From assembly GCF_013283645.1 (NCBI RefSeq), contig NZ_JABEKV010000015.1, positions 1 through 43,743 on the forward strand: a DNA stretch of 43,743 nt, written 5' to 3'. Made by a program: the position numbers and the translations under genes. How positions within the stretch are numbered: position 1 is the stretch's first letter; each line of letters begins with the position of its first letter. The stretch is from Sinorhizobium psoraleae. Its GTDB lineage: Bacteria; Pseudomonadota; Alphaproteobacteria; Rhizobiales; Rhizobiaceae. Of this stretch, positions 8,166 through 16,713 are shown in pieces. Under the pieces are notes generated by a model that saw only the letters and a list, made by a program, of their open reading frames with translations, searched no databases and was not told where the DNA came from.

Positions 8166-9179
8166 ATGAGTGCATATAATCTCGGTAAGCTCGTAAGGAT
8201 CGAGCTTCGTGATATCTGGATGAGTGAATCATCTCACTTCACGCCGTGGCTGGCGCGCGAAGAAAACCTTCTTACACTTGGCGAAACGCTTGGGCTTGAG
8301 CTTGAACTAGAAGCGCAAGAGAGAGCCGTAGGGCCGTTTCGCGCCGACACACTATGTAAGGACATCGGCACCAATGCTTGGGTGCTGATTGAGAATCAGC
8401 TTGAGCGCACCGACCATTCTCATCTTGGGCAATTGTTGACTTATGCCTCTGGCCTAGAGGCCGTGACGATAGTTTGGATTGCTGCCCGATTCACCGAAGA
8501 GCACCGCTCCACACTCGATTGGCTGAACCGCATCACCGACGAAACCTTCCGATTCTTTGGGGTGGAGGTAGAGCTTTGGAGGATCGGCGAATCGCCGGCC
8601 GCTCCCCGCTTCAACGTCGTGTCCAAGCCCAACAACTGGAACAAACTCGTCACGCAGGCCGCACGAGCGATCGACGAGGCTGAGCTTACCGGCACCAAGG
8701 CGCTTCAACTGGCTTACTGGAGTGCATTGGGCAGCGTCCTGATGGCGAAGGGTGGCCCACTGGCGAGAGAGCGTAAGCCGCAACCGCAATCTTGGATGTC
8801 CTATTCGATCGGACGCCGCGGTTTTGGGATCAACGCTGCGATGGTGCGACCGAAACGACAGGTGCGTGCCGAGCTTTATATCTCCAATATCGACGCTAAA
8901 GCATTTTTCCATCTGCTCCATGAACAGAAATCGGAGATCGAGGCGGAACTCGGCTATGCTCTTGATTGGGACGAACTGCCCGAGGGCAGGGACACGCGGA
9001 TATCGACCCCACTCAACGAGATCGATCCGGAGGATCGAGCGGATTGGCCTCGCCAACACGATTGGCTAGCCGCGCGACTGAACGAGTTTTACCGTGTATT
9101 CGTGAACCGGGTTAGGGGACTGGATGCGAGCGCTTGGGAGCCCGAAGACGCGCCTGAAGCTCAAAGGCCTGTCGTTTAG
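8166..9179 (+). CDS. DUF4268 protein with PD-(D/E)XK nuclease-like N-terminus
   Basis: A 337-residue protein matching the DUF4268 family. The N-terminal 150 residues carry a restriction-endonuclease-like core: Asp61 (FRADTL) and the IENQLE strand with Glu76 and Gln78, followed by a conserved TDHSHLGQLLTY helix. This is the D...ExQ form of PD-(D/E)XK. The C-terminal half is the DUF4268 domain. The start at 8166 has AAGGGGG just upstream; the frame is open further 5' but without family resemblance. It stands alone, without a methylase or helicase. A nuclease role, perhaps in defence, is inferred from the fold only. Confidence 0.8.
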   Translation: MSAYNLGKLVRIELRDIWMSESSHFTPWLAREENLLTLGETLGLELELEAQERAVGPFRADTLCKDIGTNAWVLIENQLERTDHSHLGQLLTYASGLEAVTIVWIAARFTEEHRSTLDWLNRITDETFRFFGVEVELWRIGESPAAPRFNVVSKPNNWNKLVTQAARAIDEAELTGTKALQLAYWSALGSVLMAKGGPLARERKPQPQSWMSYSIGRRGFGINAAMVRPKRQVRAELYISNIDAKAFFHLLHEQKSEIEAELGYALDWDELPEGRDTRISTPLNEIDPEDRADWPRQHDWLAARLNEFYRVFVNRVRGLDASAWEPEDAPEAQRPVV

Positions 9180-9231
9180 GCCGCTCGATAGCGAGTATTG
9201 CAGGGCCAATTCCTCGCATTCGCATCCAAAA

Positions 9232-9469
9232 GCCGCCATTCCGCTTCCCACCCGGATGCGGACCGTAGCATCCTGAGGCGCCAGGTCCGCTTCGGGCCAG
9301 CACCGGAATTCCCTGTGCAATCGACGCATGGCAGCATTGGGCCGATCTTTCACGTTCCCCAGTGGGCGCAAGAGGCGTGCTTTTCTACCTTGCCTTGCCT
9401 GGTGAGAAACACGAAAGAAGCGCCAATTGCGGAAGTTTGCGGCTGGCTGATCGATGGCCGCTCTCGACC
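9232..9469 (+). repeat. Dispersed intergenic repeat, copy C (full)
   Basis: The longest copy. It begins with GCCGCCATTCCGCTTCCCAC, contains a perfect 7-bp stem GCGGACC/GGTCCGC around CATCCTGAGG, and ends with CGCTCTCGACC. It lies 52 bases after the DUF4268 stop, same orientation as the other copies. Confidence 0.88.
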
Positions 9470-9792
9470 CGACCCAGTCGTGGCGGCCATCCCTCAACTT
9501 CTCTGGAAGCGGACATCGGACGCGGTCGTCGGAAAGTCACGAGTGCGAACTGGCGGCACCCGCGGCATGCGTGCCGAATAGCTCATCCTGATCCAAAACT
9601 CGAACGTTGTCTTCTGCGTGCGCCTCCGACTGTTTGACCTGGATCGCGCTCTGAAATAGGTTTCCCGGCGCGGGCAAGCTGCATCCGGACTCGCGGGAAG
9701 GGCATAGCCCACTTGCATTGAAAACTTGATACCTCTCCAGCCTTTGTGCTGCCGAGTTGCGAGTCGTCGGCTTCAGATGCACGGAGGTTTTC
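9470..9792. other. Intergenic region upstream of the ankyrin gene
   Basis: These 323 bases hold no supported gene. The segment contains an AAGCGGACAT remnant reminiscent of the flanks of the dispersed repeats and should include the promoter of the ankyrin gene. No convincing -35/-10 pair was found. Confidence 0.4.
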
Positions 9793-11424
9793 ATGAAATC
9801 GCTCCCCAGCCGACCCGACATCGATCACCTGAAGCGTCAGGCGAAAGACCTGCTGGCAGACTTCAGGCGCGCCGCGCCGGGGGCCGTCGCACGCTTCCGC
9901 AACGCCTTGCCCCTTGCAATGGGCCGCGATCCCGCCGCGATAGGCGGATTGAAGTTGCGCCTGCACGATGCGCAGTCCTGCATCGCCCGCGAATACGGCT
10001 TTGAATCGTGGGCCGATCTCAGATCCTATGTCGATGCCAGCCGGGCGAATGATAGCGATCTTGCCGCTTTGGCGGCGGCATTTTGTGGTTTGGTTTATGC
10101 GGGGGACATGGCCGGCGGCACCAATGGCGCCAGGCCAGGCGCTGCGGCACGGCTTCTGGCAGACCATCCGGACTTGCCCAAGCGGGATGCCTGGGTTGCC
10201 TGCGCCGCCGGAGACGTGGAGACGGTCCGCCGCCAGATCGGGGCGGACCCGTCCTGGCTCGACCGGATCGGCGGCCCGCTCGATCTCACCCCGCTTGTCG
10301 CCGCGACCCATTCGAGCCTGCTCCGCGCCCCTGAGTATACGGACCATCTGCACAAGGTGGTCGATCTGCTGCTCGAGGCCGGCGCCGATCCGAACCGGTC
10401 CGTGAGCAGGCGCTGGGGGTCTTCGGCCGGCGCGTCGCCTCGGGAGTGGCAGGCCTCGGCGCTCCACGGCGCGGCCGGCGTGAACCACGATCCCGACCTC
10501 ACGCGACGGCTTCTGGCGGCGGGCGCCGATCCGAACGATGGGGAGTCCCTCTATCACTCTCTGGATAAGCCGGTCTGCACACCTATCCTGCTCGAAGCCG
10601 GAGCCGTCGTCAGCGGCACGAACGCGCTCTATCGATGCCTCGACTTCGACGATCTCGACACGCTCAGGCTGCTTCTGTCGCATGCCGCCGGCGCCGACGA
10701 TCTGAAGGATGGCCAGCTGGTTCTCTGGGCGATCCGGCGTCGTCGCTCGCCCGCCCATATCGAGGCGCTGCTCGAAGCGGGCGCCGATCCCATGGTCAGA
10801 ACGCGGGACGGCGTTGGTGCCTACACCCAGGCGCTGCGATACGGCCTGCCGGAGGTGGCCGCCGTGCTTGAAAGGGCAGGCGTCGCCGCCGACATTGACG
10901 ACGAGGACCTTTTCGTGGCCGCCTGCGCCGGCGACGATGCCGAGGCGGCCGGGCGCATCAAGGCCCGGAGGCCCGATCTTCCGGCTGCTCTCGGCGAAGC
11001 CCGGCTGCGGATGCTTCCGGAACTCGCCGCAGCCGGCTGTTCCGGGCCTGTCCGCCTGATGGCCGACCTTGGTTGGCCAATCTCGGTTCGCGGCGGCGAT
11101 TGGAGCGCGAGCGCCCTGAATCACGCCGTGTTCCGCGGCGACGCCGGGCTGGCGCGTCACCTGCTCGCGCGCGGCGCGTCTTGGACCGAGGAACACGGCC
11201 ACGGCGACAATGTGTGCGGTACGTTGGGCTGGGCCTCGTGGAACCGGCCTGTCGAGGACGGCGATTGGGTGGCTTGCGCCGAGGCGCTTGTCGAGCACGG
11301 TATGCCGGGCGCTCAGCGGGATCCCGAGTATCCGGAATGCGTCGTCGTCGCCGCCAAGCGCAGGCGGTTCTCCGAGGATGTGGCAGCCTGCCTTCTGGAG
11401 AGAGGCTCGGAGCCCTCGAGCTAG
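9793..11424 (+). CDS. Ankyrin-repeat protein
   Basis: A 543-residue protein dominated by ankyrin repeats. Recognisable units include LLLEAGADPNRS near residue 195, LTRRLLAAGADPND near 235, IEALLEAGADPMVR near 325 and LARHLLARGASW near 455. The first 80 residues resemble the N-terminal region of other stand-alone bacterial ankyrin proteins (IDHLKRQAKDLLADF, AREYGFESWADL). There is no signal peptide or membrane segment, so it is probably cytoplasmic and binds a protein partner that cannot be named. The ATG at 9793 follows ACGGAGG at 7 bases spacing and is preferred over the ATG-like start at 9757. Confidence 0.85.
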   Translation: MKSLPSRPDIDHLKRQAKDLLADFRRAAPGAVARFRNALPLAMGRDPAAIGGLKLRLHDAQSCIAREYGFESWADLRSYVDASRANDSDLAALAAAFCGLVYAGDMAGGTNGARPGAAARLLADHPDLPKRDAWVACAAGDVETVRRQIGADPSWLDRIGGPLDLTPLVAATHSSLLRAPEYTDHLHKVVDLLLEAGADPNRSVSRRWGSSAGASPREWQASALHGAAGVNHDPDLTRRLLAAGADPNDGESLYHSLDKPVCTPILLEAGAVVSGTNALYRCLDFDDLDTLRLLLSHAAGADDLKDGQLVLWAIRRRRSPAHIEALLEAGADPMVRTRDGVGAYTQALRYGLPEVAAVLERAGVAADIDDEDLFVAACAGDDAEAAGRIKARRPDLPAALGEARLRMLPELAAAGCSGPVRLMADLGWPISVRGGDWSASALNHAVFRGDAGLARHLLARGASWTEEHGHGDNVCGTLGWASWNRPVEDGDWVACAEALVEHGMPGAQRDPEYPECVVVAAKRRRFSEDVAACLLERGSEPSS

Positions 11425-11509
11425 CTGCATTAAGACATGCCCGCCAAGGGCTCAATCGGGACATCGACTTTTGGACGGAACGTCGGCTTTCGCCAACTGG
11501 CTGCCGAAA

Positions 11510-11677
11510 GCCGCCATTCCGCTTCCCACCTGATGCGGGCCGGGCCGATCTTTCACGTTCCCCGGTGGGTGCAAGAGGGGGGCTTTTTTGCGTTGCCTTG
11601 CCTTGCCTGGTGAGGAACGCGAAAGAAGCGCCAATGGCGGAAGTTTGCGGCTGGCTGATCGATGGCCACTCTCTACC
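11510..11677 (+). repeat. Dispersed intergenic repeat, copy D (internally deleted)
   Basis: This copy starts with the same GCCGCCATTCCGCTTCCCAC as copy C but jumps directly from GATGCGGG to GGGCCGATCTTTCACG, so the GGACC hairpin module is deleted. The 3' module is intact apart from point changes (CCACTCTCTACC at the end). It fills the 316-base spacer after the ankyrin gene. Confidence 0.85.
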
Positions 11678-11740
11678 CCGTTGCCGCCGTTGGTGTCCTG
11701 TGCAACGAATGGCTCGATTGAGCCCATTTCGGACATGCCG

Positions 11741-12346
11741 TCACGTAGGGAGGGACAACGCCGCGCGGGCTCTCTCGACTTCATTCCGCATGACACATTC
11801 CTCCGCGTGGTCGTTGACCAGGCCCATCGCCTGCATGAAGGCATAGACGGTGGTCGGCCCGACGAATTTCCAGCCGCGCTTGCGCAGTTCCTTCGACAGG
11901 GCCTCGGAAGCGGGGGACGTCGAGCGGCTTTGCGGGCGGGCGCCATCGTCGGTCGGCTCGAAGCGCCAGAGGAATGCCGCAAGCGAGCCTTCGTCATCGG
12001 CCAGCTCGCAGGCGCGGCGGGCATTGTTGATGACCGCCTCGATCTTGCCGCGATGACGCACGATGCCGCTATCCTCCAGCAGTCGCGTCACGTCTCTCTC
12101 ATCGAACCGCGCCACCTTGCGAAAATCGAACCCGGCGAACGCGGCGCGGAAATTCTCGCGCTTGGCAAGGATGGTGCGCCAGCTCAGGCCAGACTGAAAG
12201 CTCTCGAGGCAGAGCTTCTCGAAAAGCCTGATGTCGTCCACGACCGGGAAGCCCCATTCGCGGTCGTGATAGTCGAAGAACTCGGGCGCGGCGGCGCACC
12301 AGCGGCAGCGTGGCCGGCCGTCTCGACCGGGAACGGTCGCGTTCAT
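11741..12346 (-). CDS. tag: DNA-3-methyladenine glycosylase I
   Basis: A 201-residue enzyme of the Tag family, which excises 3-methyladenine from alkylated DNA to start base-excision repair. Zinc ligands of the family are visible: the N-terminal CRWC motif, the His of YHDREWG and the VNDHAEEC His/Cys pair near the C-terminus. The catalytic core segment FEKLCLESFQSGLSW is intact. Its ATG overlaps the stop of the upstream YciI-like gene by four bases, so the two are translationally coupled in a tetR-yciI-tag operon. This suggests the repair gene responds to the TetR ligand rather than only to alkylation. Confidence 0.95.
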   Translation of the reverse strand: MNATVPGRDGRPRCRWCAAAPEFFDYHDREWGFPVVDDIRLFEKLCLESFQSGLSWRTILAKRENFRAAFAGFDFRKVARFDERDVTRLLEDSGIVRHRGKIEAVINNARRACELADDEGSLAAFLWRFEPTDDGARPQSRSTSPASEALSKELRKRGWKFVGPTTVYAFMQAMGLVNDHAEECVMRNEVERARAALSLPT

Positions 12347-12636
12347 GCCGCTGCCTTCACGAAGTCGAGGGCAGGGACGGTGCGCTTGGGGTCGATCTCG
12401 TAGGTCTCGGCGGTCACGATACCCTGCACGACGAAGGGATCGGCAGCGATGCGTGCATCATGCGCCGCCCGGCTTTCGCCATGGGCGAGGATCGCGCCCC
12501 CGGCGGCAGGCTGGAGTGAGCCGACGCAGAGGAATGCGCCGGCCGCGAAGCCCTGGGCGATCCAGTCATTGTGCGCGGCCATGAACTCCGGCGCAGCGGC
12601 CCGGTTCTCCGCGAATCTCAGGATGGTGACGAACAT
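12343..12636 (-). CDS. YciI-like (YCII) family protein
   Basis: A 97-residue YCII-domain protein with a ferredoxin-like fold. It shows the typical pattern of an N-terminal strand (MFVTILRF), a central HNDWIAQGFAAGAF helix, a GSLQPAAGGAIL strand and a DPFVVQGIVTAETYEI end. The family includes dehydrochlorinase-like and stress-related members, and no reaction can be assigned here. It lies 13 bases after the tetR stop and overlaps tag by ATGA, so it is the middle gene of a three-gene operon. Confidence 0.85.
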   Translation of the reverse strand: MFVTILRFAENRAAAPEFMAAHNDWIAQGFAAGAFLCVGSLQPAAGGAILAHGESRAAHDARIAADPFVVQGIVTAETYEIDPKRTVPALDFVKAAA

Positions 12637-12649
12637 TGGCGCTCCTTGA

Positions 12650-13231
12650 TCAGTTGGGTTTGGAAAGCTCCGGCAGGGTGGTCAGCCAGTGTTCAATCCC
12701 GGCCACCTCGCTGCGAATGAATGCCTCGTCCCGGAAAGCGGTGGCCATGACCGCCGCTCCCTGGGACCAGGCGAGAAGATGCAGCGCCAGCCCGTCAGCC
12801 CGGTCGCCCGCGCCAAGTGCCCGAAATTGTCCGGCGAGCCAGTCGCGGAACAGGCTGAAAATTGCGGTCGCGCGGTCCTGTGCTGCGTGATCGAGTTTGG
12901 CGAGTTCCGAGCAGAGCGTCCCGACCGGACAGCCGAAGGCCATGATCTTGGTCCGATTTGCGATCAGCATGTGGATGAAGGACAGGATGCGCGTGGGCGG
13001 ACCGTCGCCCGTGGTCTCCCAGCCATCGAGCATCGCGCGGGTTCGCTCCATCCGGAGCGAGATAACGGCATCCAGTATGTCGTCCTTGGTTTTGAAGTGG
13101 TGATAGAAATTCCCGCGCGAGATGCCCACGGCTGCGGCGATGTCAGCAAAGGAGGTGGCCTCGAACCCGCCCTCGTAGAAGAGAGCATCCGCCTTTTCGA
13201 TTATGAGGTCACGGGTTGATGATGCGGGCAT
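12650..13231 (-). CDS. TetR-family transcriptional regulator
   Basis: A 193-residue TetR/AcrR repressor. Residues 8-55 form the helix-turn-helix (FADIAAAVGISRGNFYHHFKT), and the remainder is an all-helical ligand domain of the TetR_C_16-like type with a possible redox or ligand cysteine (FGCPVGTLCSEL). The ATG at 13231 is preferred over a TTG at 13258, because the upstream extension overlaps the operator. It heads the tetR-yciI-tag operon and very probably represses it through the perfect palindrome just upstream. The inducer is unknown. Confidence 0.92.
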   Translation of the reverse strand: MPASSTRDLIIEKADALFYEGGFEATSFADIAAAVGISRGNFYHHFKTKDDILDAVISLRMERTRAMLDGWETTGDGPPTRILSFIHMLIANRTKIMAFGCPVGTLCSELAKLDHAAQDRATAIFSLFRDWLAGQFRALGAGDRADGLALHLLAWSQGAAVMATAFRDEAFIRSEVAGIEHWLTTLPELSKPN

Positions 13232-13257
13232 GAGCGGTTGTAATCCTGTGAGCCTCA

Positions 13258-13288
13258 ACCATCTAGGACAACTGTCCTAGATGGTCAA
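13258..13288 (-). promoter_or_regulatory. TetR operator within the tetR-yciI-tag promoter
   Basis: ACCATCTAGGACA (13258-13270) and TGTCCTAGATGGT (13273-13285) form a perfect 13-bp dyad with a 2-base centre. On the minus strand TTGACC (13283-13288) and TAGATG (13260-13265), 17 bases apart, look like -35 and -10 elements. The dyad sits between and over them, ideal for autorepression by the adjacent TetR protein. Confidence 0.75.
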
Positions 13289-13451
13289 CCGCCGCGGCAA
13301 TAAATGTCAGCTTCGTTCGCTTACGAACGACCGCTGTGCGCCCCCATAATGGTCATCGAGCCACCGGTCGCTGTCGCCGCAAAGCGGACATGACGCAGTG
13401 ACAACGCGGGTCGCAGTTGCGCCAAGTCGCCATTCCGCCCCATGCGGGTGA

Positions 13452-14561
13452 TTAGATCACGAATTCCTCCTCGTACGTCTGTGGCTCGGGAACGACCGTA
13501 ACCTCCACCGGAACGATCCAATTGGCCGCGTAGCTCTCGCAGTCGGAACGCGGGAGCTCGGGCTGCACGCACCCCGCCCCATCGATCGCGCGACATCGCA
13601 GTATATATCGCCCGACTTCTTCAGGGGTCCACATGTACTCCCACAAGCGCCATGCAAAGGGACGTTCTGTTTCGAGGAGCCTTCCCTCGCGCCAGCCCCT
13701 GCCATCTCCGGTGCAGACCTGCACCTGCCGGATAACAGCCTCTCCGCTCCAGGCGGCTCCGAAAATCCGATACGGTTGGCCGGCGATGAGATGCGCCCCC
13801 TGCACGGGACGCGCGATCTGTGCTTTGACCTCCATCTCCGCAAGCGGGACCAGCCTGGGTTCCCCGAGGCTGCGCTCCCAACGGAAATAGTCGCGCGCCT
13901 GCCAGTAGCCAAGGAACGGTTGCTCCACAACCGTGATATGCGTGATCCACTTGACCCAAGCCATGCCGAACCAGCCACCCACGACCGCGCGTAGCGGGTA
14001 GCCGTGATCGCGCGTCAACGCCTCCTCGTTCATCGAATAGGCAAGGATCGTGCTGTGAGCCATTGCCTTCTCAAGCGGTAAACTGCGCGCAAAAGCGATG
14101 GGGCCGGGAGAAGCCGTTTTCTTGTTCGTGTCGACGACGCCGCTGTCTGCGCCTACGAGCAGAACCTCACGTGCGGTTCGCTTAACGCCCGCCATTTCCA
14201 AAATCTCGCGCAGAAGAACACCTGTCCACGCGGCATTGCCGACGGCTCCGTTCTGCCACTGCAACCCCTCCTTCGGCGGCACATAGTAGACGCGCCCGTT
14301 CCCTGCGCACTCGACGACGGCGGTGAAAGTCGTGCTCCGCATCGCCTTGATGCTGTCGAGGTCAAGTTCGATTGGCCGCTCCACCGCCCCGCCAACGTGC
14401 AATCTCCAGTCTCGCGCATCGAGGTCCGGCGACGCGAAATGGTTTCGCACGAAGAACAGCTCGGTTGGGATCAGCCAATCGGAGAGCGACGCAAACGGAA
14501 ACTCGGTGTTCTGTGGGGATTTCTGTCGAACTATTAGACTGGGTTGCTCTGGTGTCGGCAT
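13452..14561 (-). CDS. Sulfite-oxidase-family molybdopterin oxidoreductase
   Basis: A 369-residue molybdoenzyme of the sulfite oxidase family. The molybdenum-ligand cysteine is Cys85 in VVECAGNGR, preceded by the FFVRNHFASP and WRLHVGG segments of the Moco domain. GGWFGMAWVKW and the C-terminal Ig-like dimerisation domain (YEYMWTP-like WEYMWTPEEVGRY) complete the family layout. No signal peptide is seen from the ATG at 14561, which has a GGGGAGA ribosome site. The frame stays open to 14720 but that extension looks non-coding. No haem-binding partner lies next to it, so the electron acceptor is unknown. It may oxidise sulfite or reduce an oxidised compound. Confidence 0.9.
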   Translation of the reverse strand: MPTPEQPSLIVRQKSPQNTEFPFASLSDWLIPTELFFVRNHFASPDLDARDWRLHVGGAVERPIELDLDSIKAMRSTTFTAVVECAGNGRVYYVPPKEGLQWQNGAVGNAAWTGVLLREILEMAGVKRTAREVLLVGADSGVVDTNKKTASPGPIAFARSLPLEKAMAHSTILAYSMNEEALTRDHGYPLRAVVGGWFGMAWVKWITHITVVEQPFLGYWQARDYFRWERSLGEPRLVPLAEMEVKAQIARPVQGAHLIAGQPYRIFGAAWSGEAVIRQVQVCTGDGRGWREGRLLETERPFAWRLWEYMWTPEEVGRYILRCRAIDGAGCVQPELPRSDCESYAANWIVPVEVTVVPEPQTYEEEFVI

Positions 14562-14950
14562 CGTCCTCGTCTCCCCTTCCAAGAGCACAACGTTGGCACT
14601 CGGTCGCGCGAATTCCGGTTCGATCACACCGCCCCTCGCAGTGCGTCTGTCGCGTTCCGCCCTTCGGTTGCATTCTAGCACATGCCGCACGTTTCTCGGA
14701 TCGACCTCGAACGGCAGCAAAGGGCCCGAATGCTGCTACATGCCCACGTCTCTTTTGCGCCCCAATTTCCGCCATTCAGACCACCGTTGCAGCTTCCCGA
14801 AAGCTGACGGTCTGCTAAGCCGGCACTAACGCCTCGAATGGGGTGGTAGCGGTTACGCCGCCTGTCACAGGTCCTGGAACACCGCCCAAGGCGTTGATGT
14901 CAATGCGGGCCATCCAAAATATCAAGTACTCCTTCGCGGCCTCGTCTAGG
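14562..14950. other. Intergenic region with a possible gene remnant
   Basis: These 389 bases separate the sulfite-oxidase-like gene from the second TetR gene. On the minus strand (about 14815-14960) there is a protein-like stretch (DSLDEAAKEYLIFWMAR) immediately after the TetR stop in another frame, with no good start of its own. It may be the tail of a lost gene. The rest shows nothing I can support. Confidence 0.3.
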
Positions 14951-15598
14951 CTATCCGCCCGCGTGGTCGCTGCCACCGTGCGCGGCGATGAACATGGCGA
15001 CGGCCGACCGGCAATAGGATTCGATCTCGTCATCGTCCTCTGCTCTCGCCTCATCGAAGCGTGCGACAATCAGGAGATCGGAGCCTTTGAAAAGTGCGGC
15101 AAACAAGCGGGCGGACCGGAGAGGATCGGGCACGTTCAAAGCCGCCTTCGCGTCCAACTGACGCAACAGGGCCTCGATTTGGGCGGTGATATGGGCGGGG
15201 CCGGCTTCGTAATGGACCTTGCTCAACGACTTTTGGTTCGGCGTGTCGGCCATGACCATGGCTTCGACGTTGCGGACGTCCGGGCGCAACAGCGTGCGAA
15301 GCAGCGATGATCCCACCGCCATGAGCTGATCTTCGGCCGAGCCGTCGACGCCTTCAAAAAGGGCCTGTGGTATTAACTGCTGGCAGCGGGCCGCAAAGGC
15401 CGCTCCAAACAGCGCCTCCTTGTTCTCGAAGTGCCTGTAGATGCTGAGCTTGGATATCTTCGCTCGCTGGGCGACCTTGTCCAATGTCGTCGCTTGAAAG
15501 CCCAATTCCGCAAAGAGTTCGCCCGCGGCGTCGACTATGGTTTGGCCGAGCGCCTCATTGGCGGGCCGGCCTCTCCTGCCTCGACTATTTTCGCTCAC
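14951..15598 (-). CDS. TetR/AcrR-family regulator
   Basis: A 215-residue TetR repressor. The N-terminal RGRPANEAL arm and residues 18-65 form the DNA-binding domain (LDKVAQRAKISKLSIYRHFEN), and the remainder is an AcrR-type ligand domain. It is divergent from a flavoprotein/methyltransferase gene pair, with 200 bases between the starts, and a near-perfect palindrome lies 20 bases upstream of its ATG. Control of both itself and the divergent flavoprotein is the straightforward inference. The ligand is unknown. Confidence 0.92.
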   Translation of the reverse strand: MSENSRGRRGRPANEALGQTIVDAAGELFAELGFQATTLDKVAQRAKISKLSIYRHFENKEALFGAAFAARCQQLIPQALFEGVDGSAEDQLMAVGSSLLRTLLRPDVRNVEAMVMADTPNQKSLSKVHYEAGPAHITAQIEALLRQLDAKAALNVPDPLRSARLFAALFKGSDLLIVARFDEARAEDDDEIESYCRSAVAMFIAAHGGSDHAGG

Positions 15599-15612
15599 GA
15601 TAATTACAGTCC

Positions 15613-15645
15613 TTGACAGTATCGTTATTCGTGAATTACGATACT
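15613..15645 (+). promoter_or_regulatory. Promoter with TetR-type operator
   Basis: AGTATCGTTATT (15618-15629) and AATTACGATACT (15634-15645) form a 12-bp dyad with one mismatch around CGTG. On the plus strand TTGACA (15613-15618) and TACGAT (15637-15642), 18 bases apart, give a good promoter for the flavoprotein gene. The operator covers the spacer and the -10, so the adjacent TetR protein could block it. Confidence 0.7.
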
Positions 15646-15798
15646 ACGTAGTCTCGGAAATTCCAAGAGGTGATTTTATCGTGTCCTCCAGATCAGGTTT
15701 GCCTTGGCCGCAAGGCGATATCCAATGCGCATCGCTGGACGATATTGCGCGCCAGGCACAGCCTAAGTCCCTCCATCCGCAATACGGAGCCCATCACC

Positions 15799-16692
15799 AT
15801 GGATGACGTCATCATCGTCGGCGGCAGCTTTGCCGGTCTCGCCGCCGCCCTGCAGCTCGGCCGTGCCCGTCGGAAGGTCACCGTTCTCGATACAGGCCTG
15901 CCGCGCAACCGCTTCGCCGGCCACTCGCATGGCCTGCTCGGCCACGACCATAAGCCACCGCCGGATATCCTGGCCGAGGCGCGGCGGCAGTTGGCGCGTT
16001 ATCCTGCGATCCATTTGGTCAATGCCCGGGCCGACAGCGTTTCCGGCGCTCTCGACGATTTCTCTGTCGTCACTGGCGGTGGCGAACGCCTTGCGGCGCG
16101 CCGCCTGATCCTGAGCTATGGCATCACCGACCAGATGCCCGATGTGCCGGGCTTTGCCGAAAGCTGGGGCACGTCCATCGTGCCCTGTCCCTATTGCGAT
16201 GGCTTTGAAGTCGCAGGCCAACATTGGGGCCTCGTCTGGTCCGGCCCGCAGTCACACAACCAGGTCAGGCTGTTCCACGATTGGACCGACAGGTTGACGG
16301 TCTTCGCCGATGGTCACGACATTCCGCCCGATACCCGGGCCGATCTGGAGCGTCGCAACACACCCATCGTCGACGGCCGGATCACTGAAATCACCCGTCA
16401 TGGGGGCCATAACCCCACCCTCAAGCTCAATGTCGGCCCCGATGTCGCCGTCGACATCCTGTTCGCGCATCCGCGCAACAAGCCGTCCGCAAGCCTGCAT
16501 GAATCACTGGGTCTCGCCACGGTCGATACGCCCCTCGGCATCGTCCTCAAGGTCGACGAGCGCCGCGAAACCAGCATGCCCGGCATCTACGCCGCCGGCG
16601 ACCTCGCCAACCCCCTCATGGCCTCGGTCACCACGGCATCATGGCAAGGCGCGATGGCGGGTATCTTCTCCCAGCAGTCGATGCTGGTTTGA
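15799..16692 (+). CDS. Thioredoxin-reductase-like FAD oxidoreductase
   Basis: A 297-residue flavoprotein of the class II pyridine nucleotide-disulfide family. The FAD site is VIIVGGSFAGLAAA at residues 4-17, the second FAD motif is GIYAAGDLANP near residue 260, and a redox-type CPYC pair lies at Cys130/Cys133, where thioredoxin reductases have CATC. The NAD(P)H-binding glycine motif expected around residue 145 is weak (WSGPQSHNQ), so cofactor use may differ from true TrxR. GGAG precedes the ATG at 15799. It is divergent from a TetR gene and followed by a methyltransferase-like membrane protein. Disulfide or small-molecule reduction is likely but the partner is unknown. Confidence 0.85.
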   Translation: MDDVIIVGGSFAGLAAALQLGRARRKVTVLDTGLPRNRFAGHSHGLLGHDHKPPPDILAEARRQLARYPAIHLVNARADSVSGALDDFSVVTGGGERLAARRLILSYGITDQMPDVPGFAESWGTSIVPCPYCDGFEVAGQHWGLVWSGPQSHNQVRLFHDWTDRLTVFADGHDIPPDTRADLERRNTPIVDGRITEITRHGGHNPTLKLNVGPDVAVDILFAHPRNKPSASLHESLGLATVDTPLGIVLKVDERRETSMPGIYAAGDLANPLMASVTTASWQGAMAGIFSQQSMLV

Positions 16693-16713
16693 GAGCACAG
16701 ATTGGAGATGAGC

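Noticed and set aside
9583..11430. Minus-strand ORF of 615 codons opposite the ankyrin gene
   Set aside because: The plus frame has clear ankyrin repeats and a good ribosome site; the antisense frame has neither.
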